A stretch of 64,000 nt of DNA from the NCBI GenBank assembly GCA_009780585.1, contig WQZS01000001.1:124001-188000 (forward strand), read 5' to 3'. Under the pieces are notes generated by a model. It saw only the letters and a program-made list of their open reading frames with translations. It searched no databases and was not told the DNA's origin. This DNA comes from Defluviitaleaceae bacterium (GTDB taxonomy: Bacteria; Bacillota; Clostridia; Lachnospirales; WQUN01). The position numbers were made by a program, and so were the translations under genes. Positions 29,601-36,892 of the stretch are shown here, one piece after another (within the stretch, counting starts at the first letter, position 1; each line of letters starts with the position of its first letter).

Positions 29601-32600
29601 CGCTGGCAGCATCGGCGTTTGTATTACGGAAGCCTATGACGCTCCGGTCGTTACCGTCGTAGCTGCCGTTGAAGATACCCATAACTCCCGCTTGGGGGAA
29701 CAACATTTCCGTGTTTGCGGTACCAATAAAGGTGGGTGCATTGCCAAGCAAGGGCATGGGGTTAGATACTTTTACGTAGCCGAAACCGTCAACAAAATTA
29801 TAATGCGTGAAGTCTACGTCGATTTCCTGATAGAAATTACGGCCCGTGGTTGCGATCGAGCCGATATTTTGTATATGCCTGGGGGTGCGTATGGTGTGGC
29901 GGGTATAGGATTGCATTAAACCCTTGGCGTACAGCGGGTTAACCCAACCGAAGAAGTGTTCGTCTCGGTTGTCAGCCGGGCCGCTGGATATCCTAAGGTA
30001 TACTGGATTCCACCCTTGGGAAATACCCTCCAACGCCACGGTGGATAATATCAACGCTTGTTGGTTGTTGATGGTAACGGAACCTTGCGTAATCGGCGGC
30101 AAGGTAACCAAATGCGTGTGCAAATGCGCGTTGTTTATGGTGGTCCCGGGTGCGGCGGGGTCTTGGCTTGCGTGGGCGGTGATCGTTAGGGTATTGCCCG
30201 TTAAAACATCCGCGGAAACCGAATCGTCTATCCCGAACAGCAAATAGCCGTCCGCTAATATCCTTACATTATCTTCGGGGCCGGGTATGGTGTCGAAGTT
30301 GGGCCCCCACAGGCCGATGTGCGTCGTCCCGCTTTCAATATCCAGGTATACCTCGTAGTACAACATAGTGAACGGCGGCGCGGTAGGGTCGCACCATGTG
30401 GTGGGTTGAGGCATATCCCCCAACACCGGGTATACATAGGGATAGGGGTTATCTTGGGTGGTGGGTATATTTTCCCAAATATCGTTACCCATGCCGGAAA
30501 GGCTCGTATGGTTTATTAATTGATTTACCGTCCTGTGCGTGCCTTGGTCGGTATCTTTAAAATCGGGGTTAGAATTAAAGCCTTCGCCATAAAGGAAGTA
30601 CAGGTTTTGTTCCACGCTGCCGGAGGTCATCATACCGACGGTGGGTTTGACGGTATCGTCGGCTTCGCCGCCGACAAAACCCGCGTAATACCCATCGCGC
30701 AGCGTACCGTTGTTACCGCCTGCCAAACCGCCGAAAGCGGTGGCCACTCCCGACCTGCGCACGACGCCGCGCGTCCAACTGCCGCTTTGCGGGCTCCTTA
30801 GATTGCCCGAAGTAAAACTGCTGAACACGTAGGTGACTGTACCCGAGGTTTGGTTGATCCCCACGATGCCGCCGACGAAATTCATCCCCTCTACCCGTGT
30901 GTCCACGGCGAAGGATCGCGTCAGCGTGCCGAAATTTTGCCCCGCGATACCGCCTACGGACAAATTGCCCGCAATAACGGTATTTTCCACGGAAGCCATT
31001 CGTATCGTACTGCCGGCAAGCGAATTAGCCGCGATACCCCCGGCGAACGGTGCGTTGGGATTGGTGATTCGGCTGTTGCGCAAGTGCGTATTCGTTATCG
31101 TACCTTCGTTGGCGATAAAGAGGCCCACAGGGCGGCTGCTGTCAAGCGTGTCAATTACGACGCCTGTGATGATGTTACCGCCGCCGTTATATATGGCGGA
31201 CGAGTTCAACGCCGTGTTTACGATTGATGAATCGAACGCACCCGCGGCGCTGATTCGGCTGCTCTCCCGTGCGAACGCGTTGAACCCTACATATTTCTCG
31301 AAGTCCAAATCCAATTCTTGTGTATAGGTTAGTCCGGGCATACCTGCCGTATACCTTACGTTGGCCAATTGACGCGGCGAACGTACGGGGATTTGCACTT
31401 GGGCCGATTGCGTCAAATATATTTGCCGCGCGAACAACGGGTTAAAGAAAATACCGTCGGGCAATTCGGCACAAGATATTGTTATGGGGGTTGTAAAAGC
31501 ATTGATGATAACTGCGTCGCTGATGCGTGCGGCATAAGGGAGTTCAGCCAATGAAGAAACGGCGGAAGTCCAATTTCGGCCGGATGGAACTGCAACGGGC
31601 GTAACCGCATTTCCAAAGGTCACATTAAGCACGGCGGGAGCGGAACCGCTGAAATGGATGATATATCCGTCGTCAACGACGATGAGGCCACTCCCCGCCA
31701 AGGCCAACGTATTAACCGGGGTATTATTTTCGTCGTAGTAATAGAATCCGATCGTACCGTCGTCGTATACCTCGAAGTAGCGGAGAGTAGTCGCGCCTGC
31801 GGCAATAGGCCAATCTTCGCGGTTATCCGGGATGGCAGTAGGCATGGCTGACATAAATCTCGGGTACGGATACGCCGTGTTTGTCAGCAGGATGGCGATG
31901 GAATCATTTGGCATTGCTTGGAGCACCCACCCCGGCCACAAAGCCGTGTTGCTACGGAACAGATTCCGTAACCCGTTGGTGTCGACGGGTGTGCCGATAT
32001 TAGCGGATGTGCGGTTGTATGCCGGTACCGCGGGACGCAAACCGTCGCCGGATAGGTACAACAGAGTAGATGGGTTAAGCGGCGTTACGCCGTCAATCTG
32101 TACGCCTACGATGGGGTACAACACCGTCGCATCTGTATTGCGCGGTGAAGCTGCCAGGAACATTAAACGTTCCAATACGCCTCCGGCGTTCCTACCGACA
32201 AAGCCACCGACGGCAGAACTAATGGTAAGCGCGGTCAATGTTACATGTTCGTTTTCGTTGGGTGAAATAAAAACGGAATCGCGGATTGTTCCCCCGTTGT
32301 TAAAACCGACGAAGCCGCCGACATTGACACCTGCAGTTATGCCGTGTATCACGTCGTCGTTGGAGTTATGTGTATTTTCATAACGTACAGCGCCGCCGCT
32401 AATTTCCCCACCCGGGAGGAGACTGCCCGCCGCACCGCCCACATTGCCGCCGCCGAATACGGACGGATTAATAATCGTGAAATTTTGTATATACCCTTCA
32501 CTTTCGCCTGCCGCACCACCCACATTGCCATTGCCGGATATAGATGGGTTGTTGATCGTGAAATTTTGTATATATCCTTTGTTTACGCCTGCCGCTCCAC

Positions 32601-34119
32601 CTACGTTGCTGCTGCCGGACACAGTCGGACTGTCGATCGTGAAATTCCGTATAAATCCTTCGTTTACGCCCGCTATCACACCGACGTCGCCGTCGCTTTG
32701 TGCATACGGATTAATAAAGGTGATATCTTCTACAATACCGCGCCGATTATGCTCTGGGGTATATACGATTTCCTCAAACAGCCCCGCGGGCCTTCCGGGG
32801 GTGCCGTATACGGCCAAGTCAGTAAGGGTGTGGCCGTTTCCGTTTAACGTACCCCCCAATCGGGGGATGGAGGGGAAGCCGCCGAATACCGCGTTTGCGG
32901 TATCGTGATGGCCGATGTCCCGCCTTACGTTAAATGTGAAATTTGCCGCCGAAGGTTCCGTCTGCACATAACGGATATTATGCAAATGGCGGGCGGAACG
33001 GATATCGAAGCTGGCACCGCTAGGGCTTGTGTTAGAAAAATGGGGATGCCTTGAATTGGAAATCGCGTGCCGCCCCATCGCACTTACCGAGATTTGAATC
33101 TTCGAATGTGGGCTGATCGTGGATAAATCAAGACCGTTAATCGGATTGCCTGATACATAATCCAATATCCATATAACGGTGATATCGTTTGTGGGATTGC
33201 CGGGCTTGTAAAACCCGTCGAGGTTATTAACAAAGGAATTATGCGCGTTTAAAGCGCTTAAACTGAATGAGCTGTGTGTTATACCGTTGATGGAAACATT
33301 GAAGTTACTGTTATTTGCAATTGCGGTTTCGGCCAATTCCGGATCAATGGTAATAATCGCAAAAAGGATGTTGTCACTATTAATACCGGTATACGACGTG
33401 TTTGGCGGGAGTAACGGCGGCAGGGGGGGTAATTCCGTGTCATCGAAGCTGTCGACCAAACGCACGGTAAAGCCCCTTAATTCTTCCGGCAATGCCCCCG
33501 TTCCACCCACACCGTAAAAGCCTTGGCGGCGGTTGCTGGCTTCAACAATGGCATATCCCATACCCCGTTGACCGGAAACTAAATTGTTATTGCCGGCGCG
33601 TGGCGGGGGAGTCCCGTACGTAAATTCCTCGTTCGGTTCCAATCTGTCGGAATGGATTACGGATAAAACAACACCTGTTATGACGTTGAATTCAATCAAG
33701 ATAGCATCGTTCAATACCTCTTGGTAGGTAAGTATTGGACTAAGCAACCGCACGACCGGGTTGTCCGGATTGTTGTTACCCGCAGGGAGAGAAATAAAAT
33801 GTACATGCTCTTCATTTCCTACATCGGGCCAATGGAAACCGGGTACTGCTGTTAACAAGTTGAAGACATTTGTTTCTGTTGGACCGTTTATGGGCGTACT
33901 GTTTACAAAATCCTCTAACCGCCCCAGCACCCGCATCTCGGTCAACTGGTTCTGCGCGGCGAGGTACAGGGTTCGGGCGATGTTTTGCCGGTTCATTTGC
34001 CTTCCCGATTCGATCATCATTAATATGGCAGGTGTGGCGGCTGCCGCAAGTATGGCTATTATAAGAAGAACGACGACGAGTTCGGTCATCGTGAAGCCTT
34101 TGCGTATTATTCGCTTCAT
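23590..34119 (-). CDS. Giant prepilin with four GLUG-type modules and DUF11-like domains
   Basis: A 3509-residue protein that starts like a prepilin: MKRIIRKG then FTMTELVVVLLIIAILAAA. A roughly 250-residue globular part follows. Four copies of a module come next: a 'YYE(V/L)Y.DG..G' header (not clear for copy 1; near residues 779, 1251 and 3104 for the others), a segment like IRTPRQLxNI, a QExDLDF strand pair, then GLUG repeats of the NVGGIAG(x)N type. Residues 488-568 are three exact 27-residue tandem repeats. Between modules 3 and 4 lie a lectin-like beta region (about 1950-2600) and DUF11-like domains (about 2650-3090). Near 3416-3450 is a cysteine-pair region (CSDC, CDTC, CDCG); the protein ends in an acidic tail. 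GLUG repeats occur in secreted adhesins. A pilus-tip adhesin is inferred; function is not shown. Confidence 0.85.
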   Translation of the reverse strand: MKRIIRKGFTMTELVVVLLIIAILAAAATPAILMMIESGRQMNRQNIARTLYLAAQNQLTEMRVLGRLEDFVNSTPINGPTETNVFNLLTAVPGFHWPDVGNEEHVHFISLPAGNNNPDNPVVRLLSPILTYQEVLNDAILIEFNVITGVVLSVIHSDRLEPNEEFTYGTPPPRAGNNNLVSGQRGMGYAIVEASNRRQGFYGVGGTGALPEELRGFTVRLVDSFDDTELPPLPPLLPPNTSYTGINSDNILFAIITIDPELAETAIANNSNFNVSINGITHSSFSLSALNAHNSFVNNLDGFYKPGNPTNDITVIWILDYVSGNPINGLDLSTISPHSKIQISVSAMGRHAISNSRHPHFSNTSPSGASFDIRSARHLHNIRYVQTEPSAANFTFNVRRDIGHHDTANAVFGGFPSIPRLGGTLNGNGHTLTDLAVYGTPGRPAGLFEEIVYTPEHNRRGIVEDITFINPYAQSDGDVGVIAGVNEGFIRNFTIDSPTVSGSSNVGGAAGVNKGYIQNFTINNPSISGNGNVGGAAGESEGYIQNFTIINPSVFGGGNVGGAAGSLLPGGEISGGAVRYENTHNSNDDVIHGITAGVNVGGFVGFNNGGTIRDSVFISPNENEHVTLTALTISSAVGGFVGRNAGGVLERLMFLAASPRNTDATVLYPIVGVQIDGVTPLNPSTLLYLSGDGLRPAVPAYNRTSANIGTPVDTNGLRNLFRSNTALWPGWVLQAMPNDSIAILLTNTAYPYPRFMSAMPTAIPDNREDWPIAAGATTLRYFEVYDDGTIGFYYYDENNTPVNTLALAGSGLIVVDDGYIIHFSGSAPAVLNVTFGNAVTPVAVPSGRNWTSAVSSLAELPYAARISDAVIINAFTTPITISCAELPDGIFFNPLFARQIYLTQSAQVQIPVRSPRQLANVRYTAGMPGLTYTQELDLDFEKYVGFNAFARESSRISAAGAFDSSIVNTALNSSAIYNGGGNIITGVVIDTLDSSRPVGLFIANEGTITNTHLRNSRITNPNAPFAGGIAANSLAGSTIRMASVENTVIAGNLSVGGIAGQNFGTLTRSFAVDTRVEGMNFVGGIVGINQTSGTVTYVFSSFTSGNLRSPQSGSWTRGVVRRSGVATAFGGLAGGNNGTLRDGYYAGFVGGEADDTVKPTVGMMTSGSVEQNLYFLYGEGFNSNPDFKDTDQGTHRTVNQLINHTSLSGMGNDIWENIPTTQDNPYPYVYPVLGDMPQPTTWCDPTAPPFTMLYYEVYLDIESGTTHIGLWGPNFDTIPGPEDNVRILADGYLLFGIDDSVSADVLTGNTLTITAHASQDPAAPGTTINNAHLHTHLVTLPPITQGSVTINNQQALILSTVALEGISQGWNPVYLRISSGPADNRDEHFFGWVNPLYAKGLMQSYTRHTIRTPRHIQNIGSIATTGRNFYQEIDVDFTHYNFVDGFGYVKVSNPMPLLGNAPTFIGTANTEMLFPQAGVMGIFNGSYDGNDRSVIGFRNTNADAASAGLFAEIGTNGVVHNLTVTNSVMENAGTSGILSSTNRGTVRDVTVKVSQMTATGNSIGGIAGINYGTIYRSDVEHVTINATGNNIGGFAGINHGTVGTVIEGEDDLPQIVTALDNTLSGINNVGGIAGTNEGIIVNAYTMRTGTDDDYAFTADGNNLGGIAGFNSGTVRQSAVEKQVLKGTSNVGGIVGYNDDGLVTDVYYIDTRNEDEIDTDKPLTGIIMGTPVTTGGIVGYNDDGTVTRALFLGIAPQRMTIEDKLNDEGHEVPTSVMYIHPIVGGGEPAEVYVVNGETYHTCFFVSGVRYMLDSGVTLRDGDYNYLSNVAPHVSLSGGGTGMDTAFLELEFVNMMDASASWDHWTYGVRAGARPYPYAILYGMTPPANWHETSGSLKPPQQDREMGGWHEPTEGVRRSGIQLENPNFDMPLLAHDRATEIPLRGVNTDVASNFTTIYRQNGMIYNSVAWNDSSQYYPMTAIQGWWVRPTATGSTHQHRDAIQLFNVLPSSLVNATAPTGTANIPTGRGQSFGRVRTDHLGGTNGFYAELAAQEAGTLFQIVETRPLTEVYYSFYHATRGDNSADSMNLYLSGVTGFEVETTRGVTTTGTRTTREITGVARTAAITQHNLTNAATTQIFDIWISTGTGGIPTTAGYYVRFWTNVSGVGIGTPANNTTHLNIPTNGLTQAQFSVLGGAPGTAVPNTAFPANTTLRNHIRNNVIHTWTDTGGPLQATVMDVNYANSNTTGGVFGIDDGMKIIRPAMTLRGNHTERRTRWSISYAYANGQGTIVPNSGGAPGVNAGGNMESSMSIAGSSQTVSNAAYAAGTTSDGRSRFYDPKMNGGEGGLRTAFLYDVWVGSPTGNDGYGITFWSENNIVIGHGRNDVRVVYFYDTRHNGGTANAWRDVRILINGTPPGTPSDTNTGPLMTSLGDGWWMYIIPNTTNVNNVSISGRNGTGNGTRYRTPNLAVSSGQSGNIFYFSGNTANNNTQVLTRRTPSINIAGGNTVNTGHSTVTFTNPITTSPLPTYIPHHQNLGKVGGDRVIPHLGITQDQYTNGTWGWLADARTNIIGYWDAEQFSGSTSTIDSGGRISEWKRFYGLYTIPENQGFTEFAFQYRGSTRTNSWSGNFFTGITFETPSFVAINKSFREHDENNIPVSVNTVYRNPGDPVYAVAALTATNFGDVTARNIVITDRIAPFHEYVDVNMAPNQITINWQRRNPDGTLRPVEALTLAEVTAAINFTDNVLTVTLPDRITLATGESVTVEFRMRARSTLRSEPRYDTFGYWMRNQATVSSRDNDYLGYARTNPSDRHINHSNNVWLYIEPIRLSTEVVRDTSVTTSDIHGNADQFFDVTMSLSSTFDTRISGLINVAIPEGFTVIPNSVRSYPSPGTATPSTPRVVVNGDGSTTVVVSGIVLNAGQSVEVRYRMQYVGDKYGAEYSFIDAHYKYQYMLANNDTGPTMMTGAVSFPAHAIPLTVIKTQNSAARVAPGTVNFRLPIADYIKAGDDYELTQTNEYNLDALRYVLLDEYNNPATGNVLVRTGYRANLTADNDGVHISLTTYSDMPDWITLRYRVEADLTPTDGGNDIPIRSRITTVTVIRVDNNLVYYELYTDGSYGLFFNHADIRNTLSETLGIVETGYAVYSMEPNRSVRVGPGPGGISNIATPLGNAFLYILPTVPITGITPLDVSFGPLGNLDHIGTFHPNFAKGNASQNMFAIRTPQQMININLVGNTNGLIFNQERNLDFIAHSFMDSVVGGVFGGTFNNGADDDGNPFVIRNVTINAQSMDNVGLFSQIGERGTVSGVHLLITQSGINGRDNVGGITGVNRGLIINCVVDEVNTGSGMQITGRNNVGGIAGRNIYKMVESTNPGEDDDEYFGIIIDSEVRNAQITGDSFVGAIIGLSLDEDGDQIPVSDAICSDCDWLNVTLTCDTCNDTFNNDELTCDCGILSISAMISLDGLFNYVYIKDDDEADDAEDDDEADDEEEDEEDEKSEGDGEDDADANDTSG
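32416..32658 (-). repeat. Three 81-bp tandem repeats inside the giant gene
   Basis: Three in-frame copies of exactly 81 bp (32578-32658, 32497-32577, 32416-32496) encode 27-residue units starting GFIRNFTI / GYIQNFTI / GYIQNFTI and containing NVGGAAG. The spacing was measured from the conserved GTGAAATT sequence at 32477, 32558 and 32639. In-frame recombination could change the copy number. Confidence 0.85.
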
Positions 34120-34171
34120 TTTACGGCAACCCCTTCCTCAAATTAAACTTCCTATATGGCGGCCCTTTTAT

Positions 34172-34186
34172 GCGCCCTTCGGGCGC
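34172..34186. other. GC-rich hairpin in the leader of the giant gene
   Basis: GCGCCC and GGGCGC are separated by TTC. On the plus strand the hairpin is followed by CGGGTTTTCTTTTTT, as in a terminator, but no rightward gene precedes it. On the minus strand no T run follows, so for the giant mRNA it would be a leader structure. A 10-bp direct repeat AACATTCATT lies at 34211 and 34225. Confidence 0.4.
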
Positions 34187-34229
34187 CGGGTTTTCTTTTT
34201 TAATGCACATAACATTCATTCGGCAACAT

Positions 34230-34412
34230 TCATTTTCGCATATTTTTCGTCAAAATTTCTTCTGTTGAAATAAATTTCCAACCTTGCGCCTCAAGTTTTG
34301 GGCGTTCATCATCCATGTGTTTGTGAAGCCCTTCAATGCCCCCGTACTTTTCCAAAAGAATCTCACGATTCCGCCTTACTTCTGCGACAGGATCGGTATC
34401 AATATAGAACAT
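34230..34412 (-). CDS. Small partner protein of the adjacent PIN-domain gene
   Basis: A 60-residue hydrophilic protein containing DPVAEVRRNREILLEKYGG, which resembles small proteins encoded beside a subfamily of PIN-domain genes. AAGGAG lies nine bases before its ATG. It follows the PIN gene by 17 bases, so the two may form a toxin-antitoxin-like pair with the toxin gene first. No DNA-binding motif is visible, so the antitoxin role is inferred. Confidence 0.6.
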   Translation of the reverse strand: MFYIDTDPVAEVRRNREILLEKYGGIEGLHKHMDDERPKLEAQGWKFISTEEILTKNMRK

Positions 34413-34429
34413 TTTATTTTTCTCCTTAA

Positions 34430-34897
34430 CTATATTTCCAATAACGCTTCCGGTGTTAATAAAACAGGCGTTAATAAACTATTTACTTCATTATATTTTT
34501 GTATTCTTATGAATGTGTTTATTCCTAAATGGGTGCAATTCCAACTCATTAAATAATCCATTTTTGAAATTACACAAACGGCTAAATGGAAACAATCAAT
34601 TTTTGATTTATCAGGCATGTTTAATAATTTTTGGTATTCATTTGCTAATCCCGAAATTTGTTCCGACCGGGAAATAATTGTAATGCCTTCTAAAAATTTC
34701 AATCGCCGTTTCGCAGCTTCAATATCTCCTTGCAAACATTCATCCATTACATATTGACTTGTATATAAATCGTATTTGTGTCGTTCGCTTTCCCAAAAGA
34801 ATATCGTCGTTGCCTGCCTTCCGGCGATAATCATATCGCGGCTTGGCTTGCTTGTCGCCAAACTCGGGATAGTTGTTTCGATATATAAACTTTTCAT
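34430..34897 (-). CDS. PIN-domain protein (VapC-like)
   Basis: A 155-residue PIN-domain protein starting MKSLYIETTIPSLATSKPS, a known variant in which ET replaces the usual DTN/DAN. Further acidic positions fitting the active site are in YVMDECLQGD and KIDCFHLAVCVI. PIN proteins are metal-dependent RNases, often VapC toxins. The gene sits between pilO and the giant prepilin gene, in the same direction, with its small partner downstream. Confidence 0.8.
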   Translation of the reverse strand: MKSLYIETTIPSLATSKPSRDMIIAGRQATTIFFWESERHKYDLYTSQYVMDECLQGDIEAAKRRLKFLEGITIISRSEQISGLANEYQKLLNMPDKSKIDCFHLAVCVISKMDYLMSWNCTHLGINTFIRIQKYNEVNSLLTPVLLTPEALLEI

Positions 34898-34919
34898 ATT
34901 TATTTCCGCACCTTCTTCC

Positions 34920-35480
34920 CTACCCCTCCAAAGCCTGCATCATGATGACTTCGAAGTTGAGGGAGATACCTTGCAGGTCTTCTTCGCCCACGCCGAAGGA
35001 CAGGCGGGTTATGCGCAGGTATTCCCTGTCGTATACGGTGTCCAGCAGGCGCATGAGGTTTTCGTAGGTGCCGCCCAGGGTCATGCTTGCCTGCATGACG
35101 AGGAACGCGTCCCATTCGGCGGGTACGGCCGGCAGGGACATACTTTGGCTCATGGCGTACAGGCCGTGCGTTGTTACCAGGTTGGTGAGCATACGCCCTA
35201 CTTCACTAATATGCGCTTCGTCGAAAAAGCGGGAACGCGCGTCTTCGAATTGTTCGTAAGCGGCGGTGTGGTTCGAACGTGTGGATGCGACCTCGTTAAG
35301 CCTTATCTGCACCATCATCTTATCGAAGGTCAGCTCGTGGAGGCGTTCCCGTTCGTCGTACAAGCGGTTGTTAAACGGGAGGATCACATACATAACCATC
35401 AGCGCGGTAAAGCCCACGAACGCCAGGAGCAACAGCATCCGCTTCTCCCGCTTGGTGAAGCCCTTCTTTTCGGTCTGCAT
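34920..35480 (-). CDS. pilO: Type IV pilus inner-membrane protein PilO-like
   Basis: A 186-residue bitopic protein: a short basic cytoplasmic start, one membrane helix (about 17-36, MLLLLAFVGFTALMVMYVI), a coiled coil, then a ferredoxin-like domain typical of PilO/GspM. It should pair with the PilN part of the preceding protein in the alignment complex of the pilus motor. Its ATG shares one base with the stop of the pilM-pilN gene. Confidence 0.8.
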   Translation of the reverse strand: MQTEKKGFTKREKRMLLLLAFVGFTALMVMYVILPFNNRLYDERERLHELTFDKMMVQIRLNEVASTRSNHTAAYEQFEDARSRFFDEAHISEVGRMLTNLVTTHGLYAMSQSMSLPAVPAEWDAFLVMQASMTLGGTYENLMRLLDTVYDREYLRITRLSFGVGEEDLQGISLNFEVIMMQALEG

Positions 35481-36886
35481 TATTCGGCCCCCCCTGCGTT
35501 AAGGATGACATCGATCGTAAACGCGAAGCCGTCCGCGCCCGGGCCGTAGCCGGTGTACATGACGTCCCGCGCCGCGCCGATGGCCTTTAGCGCCTCGATA
35601 TAGTCGTTGGCGATCGTGTTGCTGGCGGAGGTCGCGCTGATGCGTACCACGCCCGTTACCTCATTGAATTCGAAGGAAGCGATGTTCACCTCTATACCGT
35701 GCCCGTGCAGGATTTGGGATACCATACGGCTGACGGCGGGGGGCATGGTTTCCTCCCAATCGATGCGGTCGGAAAACTGCTGCGAAATCCGGTAGATATT
35801 GTTCGTTTCGCTGATCAATTCGTTGATTTCATCCATGGCGGCGACGTTTTCGGGATCGAAGAGGAACGCTTCAACCTCGTCGATTTGTGCCTGCACGTCG
35901 CGCAACTCGAGGTACAGATAGCCCGCGACACCGATCATGACGGCCGCGTACACCACCAACACGGGTATCCACCATTTTTTGGTCCGCTTGCTGCGGATGT
36001 ACTTATCCAGCGCGCGCCGTGCCGCGATCAGGTTTATTCCGGTATTGCCGTATTGCATGTTAAGGCAGGCGAAGTGCGCGTCGGGCGGGAGTTCGATCAC
36101 GCCTTTGTACAGTACCAGCTTGCTGAGGTTGATGCCTTCGTGGGTATCACGTTCCTGTAACAAAACCATATCCGCGTTGGTAATGCCCATATAGTAGCTT
36201 TGGGTGATTTCGTCGTATTTCTGCGATTGCACGAATTGGTTGAGGTTGGACAGGCTTTCGACGATTTGCGTGTGGATTTGTTCCTTTTCGTCCCCGTAGA
36301 GGCGGGTACGCTGCATCATGATGTTATTGCCCTTGACGAAGACGGCGGAGAGCATCGTGTTCCCGTCCAGCAGGTTAAGTACGATCGTCGCTTTTTGCAG
36401 GAAGGCTGTGGAGCGCACCAGCGTATACAGCAACTCCGTACCCACATGGATGCCCGTCAGCTTGATCCCCGCCGATTTGAAGGTGGACATGTAGCTGTCC
36501 ACCTGCGTACTGCTGACGCCGCACCCCAGGATCGTCCCGTCGCTCAGCTTTTTGTAAGCGGCGACCAATTCGTTGGTATCGGAGAACGAATCCACGAAGT
36601 CGTCGCGTACGCGCTGCAGGTAGTGCTTGTGGCTCAGCTTCGGCGTGGTAAGGCGGCGCGTAAGGATGGAGCTTCCGTCCACCACCAGGGATACCCCGCC
36701 CTTAAACATGTCGGGGTGGTCCTTACGCATGGAGGTCAAACATTCCGCCAGGAAGGGCGCGTCCATGATGTTGCCGTTAAACATCGTCCCCTCGGGCAAG
36801 GGGTGGTCGGCCACCTTGGCGACCGTCTTGCCGGAATACCCGATGGCCAATATCTGATCGGCCGATACGTAAATCGATGTCTTCAT
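35480..36886 (-). CDS. pilM: PilM-PilN fusion protein of the type IV pilus
   Basis: A 468-residue protein that joins two normally separate pilus proteins. Residues 1 to about 310 have a PilM-like actin-fold pattern (VSLVVDGSSILTRRLTTPKL, ATIVLNLLDGNTMLSAVF). Then a membrane helix (about 318-341, WWIPVLVVYAAVMIGVAGYLY), a coiled coil and a periplasm-facing PilN-like ferredoxin fold (VSRMVSQILHGHGIEVNIASFEF) follow. In characterised systems PilM binds the cytoplasmic tail of PilN, so a fusion would fix that contact. It is followed by pilO with a one-base overlap. Confidence 0.8.
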   Translation of the reverse strand: MKTSIYVSADQILAIGYSGKTVAKVADHPLPEGTMFNGNIMDAPFLAECLTSMRKDHPDMFKGGVSLVVDGSSILTRRLTTPKLSHKHYLQRVRDDFVDSFSDTNELVAAYKKLSDGTILGCGVSSTQVDSYMSTFKSAGIKLTGIHVGTELLYTLVRSTAFLQKATIVLNLLDGNTMLSAVFVKGNNIMMQRTRLYGDEKEQIHTQIVESLSNLNQFVQSQKYDEITQSYYMGITNADMVLLQERDTHEGINLSKLVLYKGVIELPPDAHFACLNMQYGNTGINLIAARRALDKYIRSKRTKKWWIPVLVVYAAVMIGVAGYLYLELRDVQAQIDEVEAFLFDPENVAAMDEINELISETNNIYRISQQFSDRIDWEETMPPAVSRMVSQILHGHGIEVNIASFEFNEVTGVVRISATSASNTIANDYIEALKAIGAARDVMYTGYGPGADGFAFTIDVILNAGGAE

Positions 36887-36892
36887 AATCCC

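Noticed and set aside
24000..33900. Many plus-strand frames opposite the giant gene
   Set aside because: They are short, overlap each other, lack ribosome binding sites and follow from the codon bias of the leftward gene.
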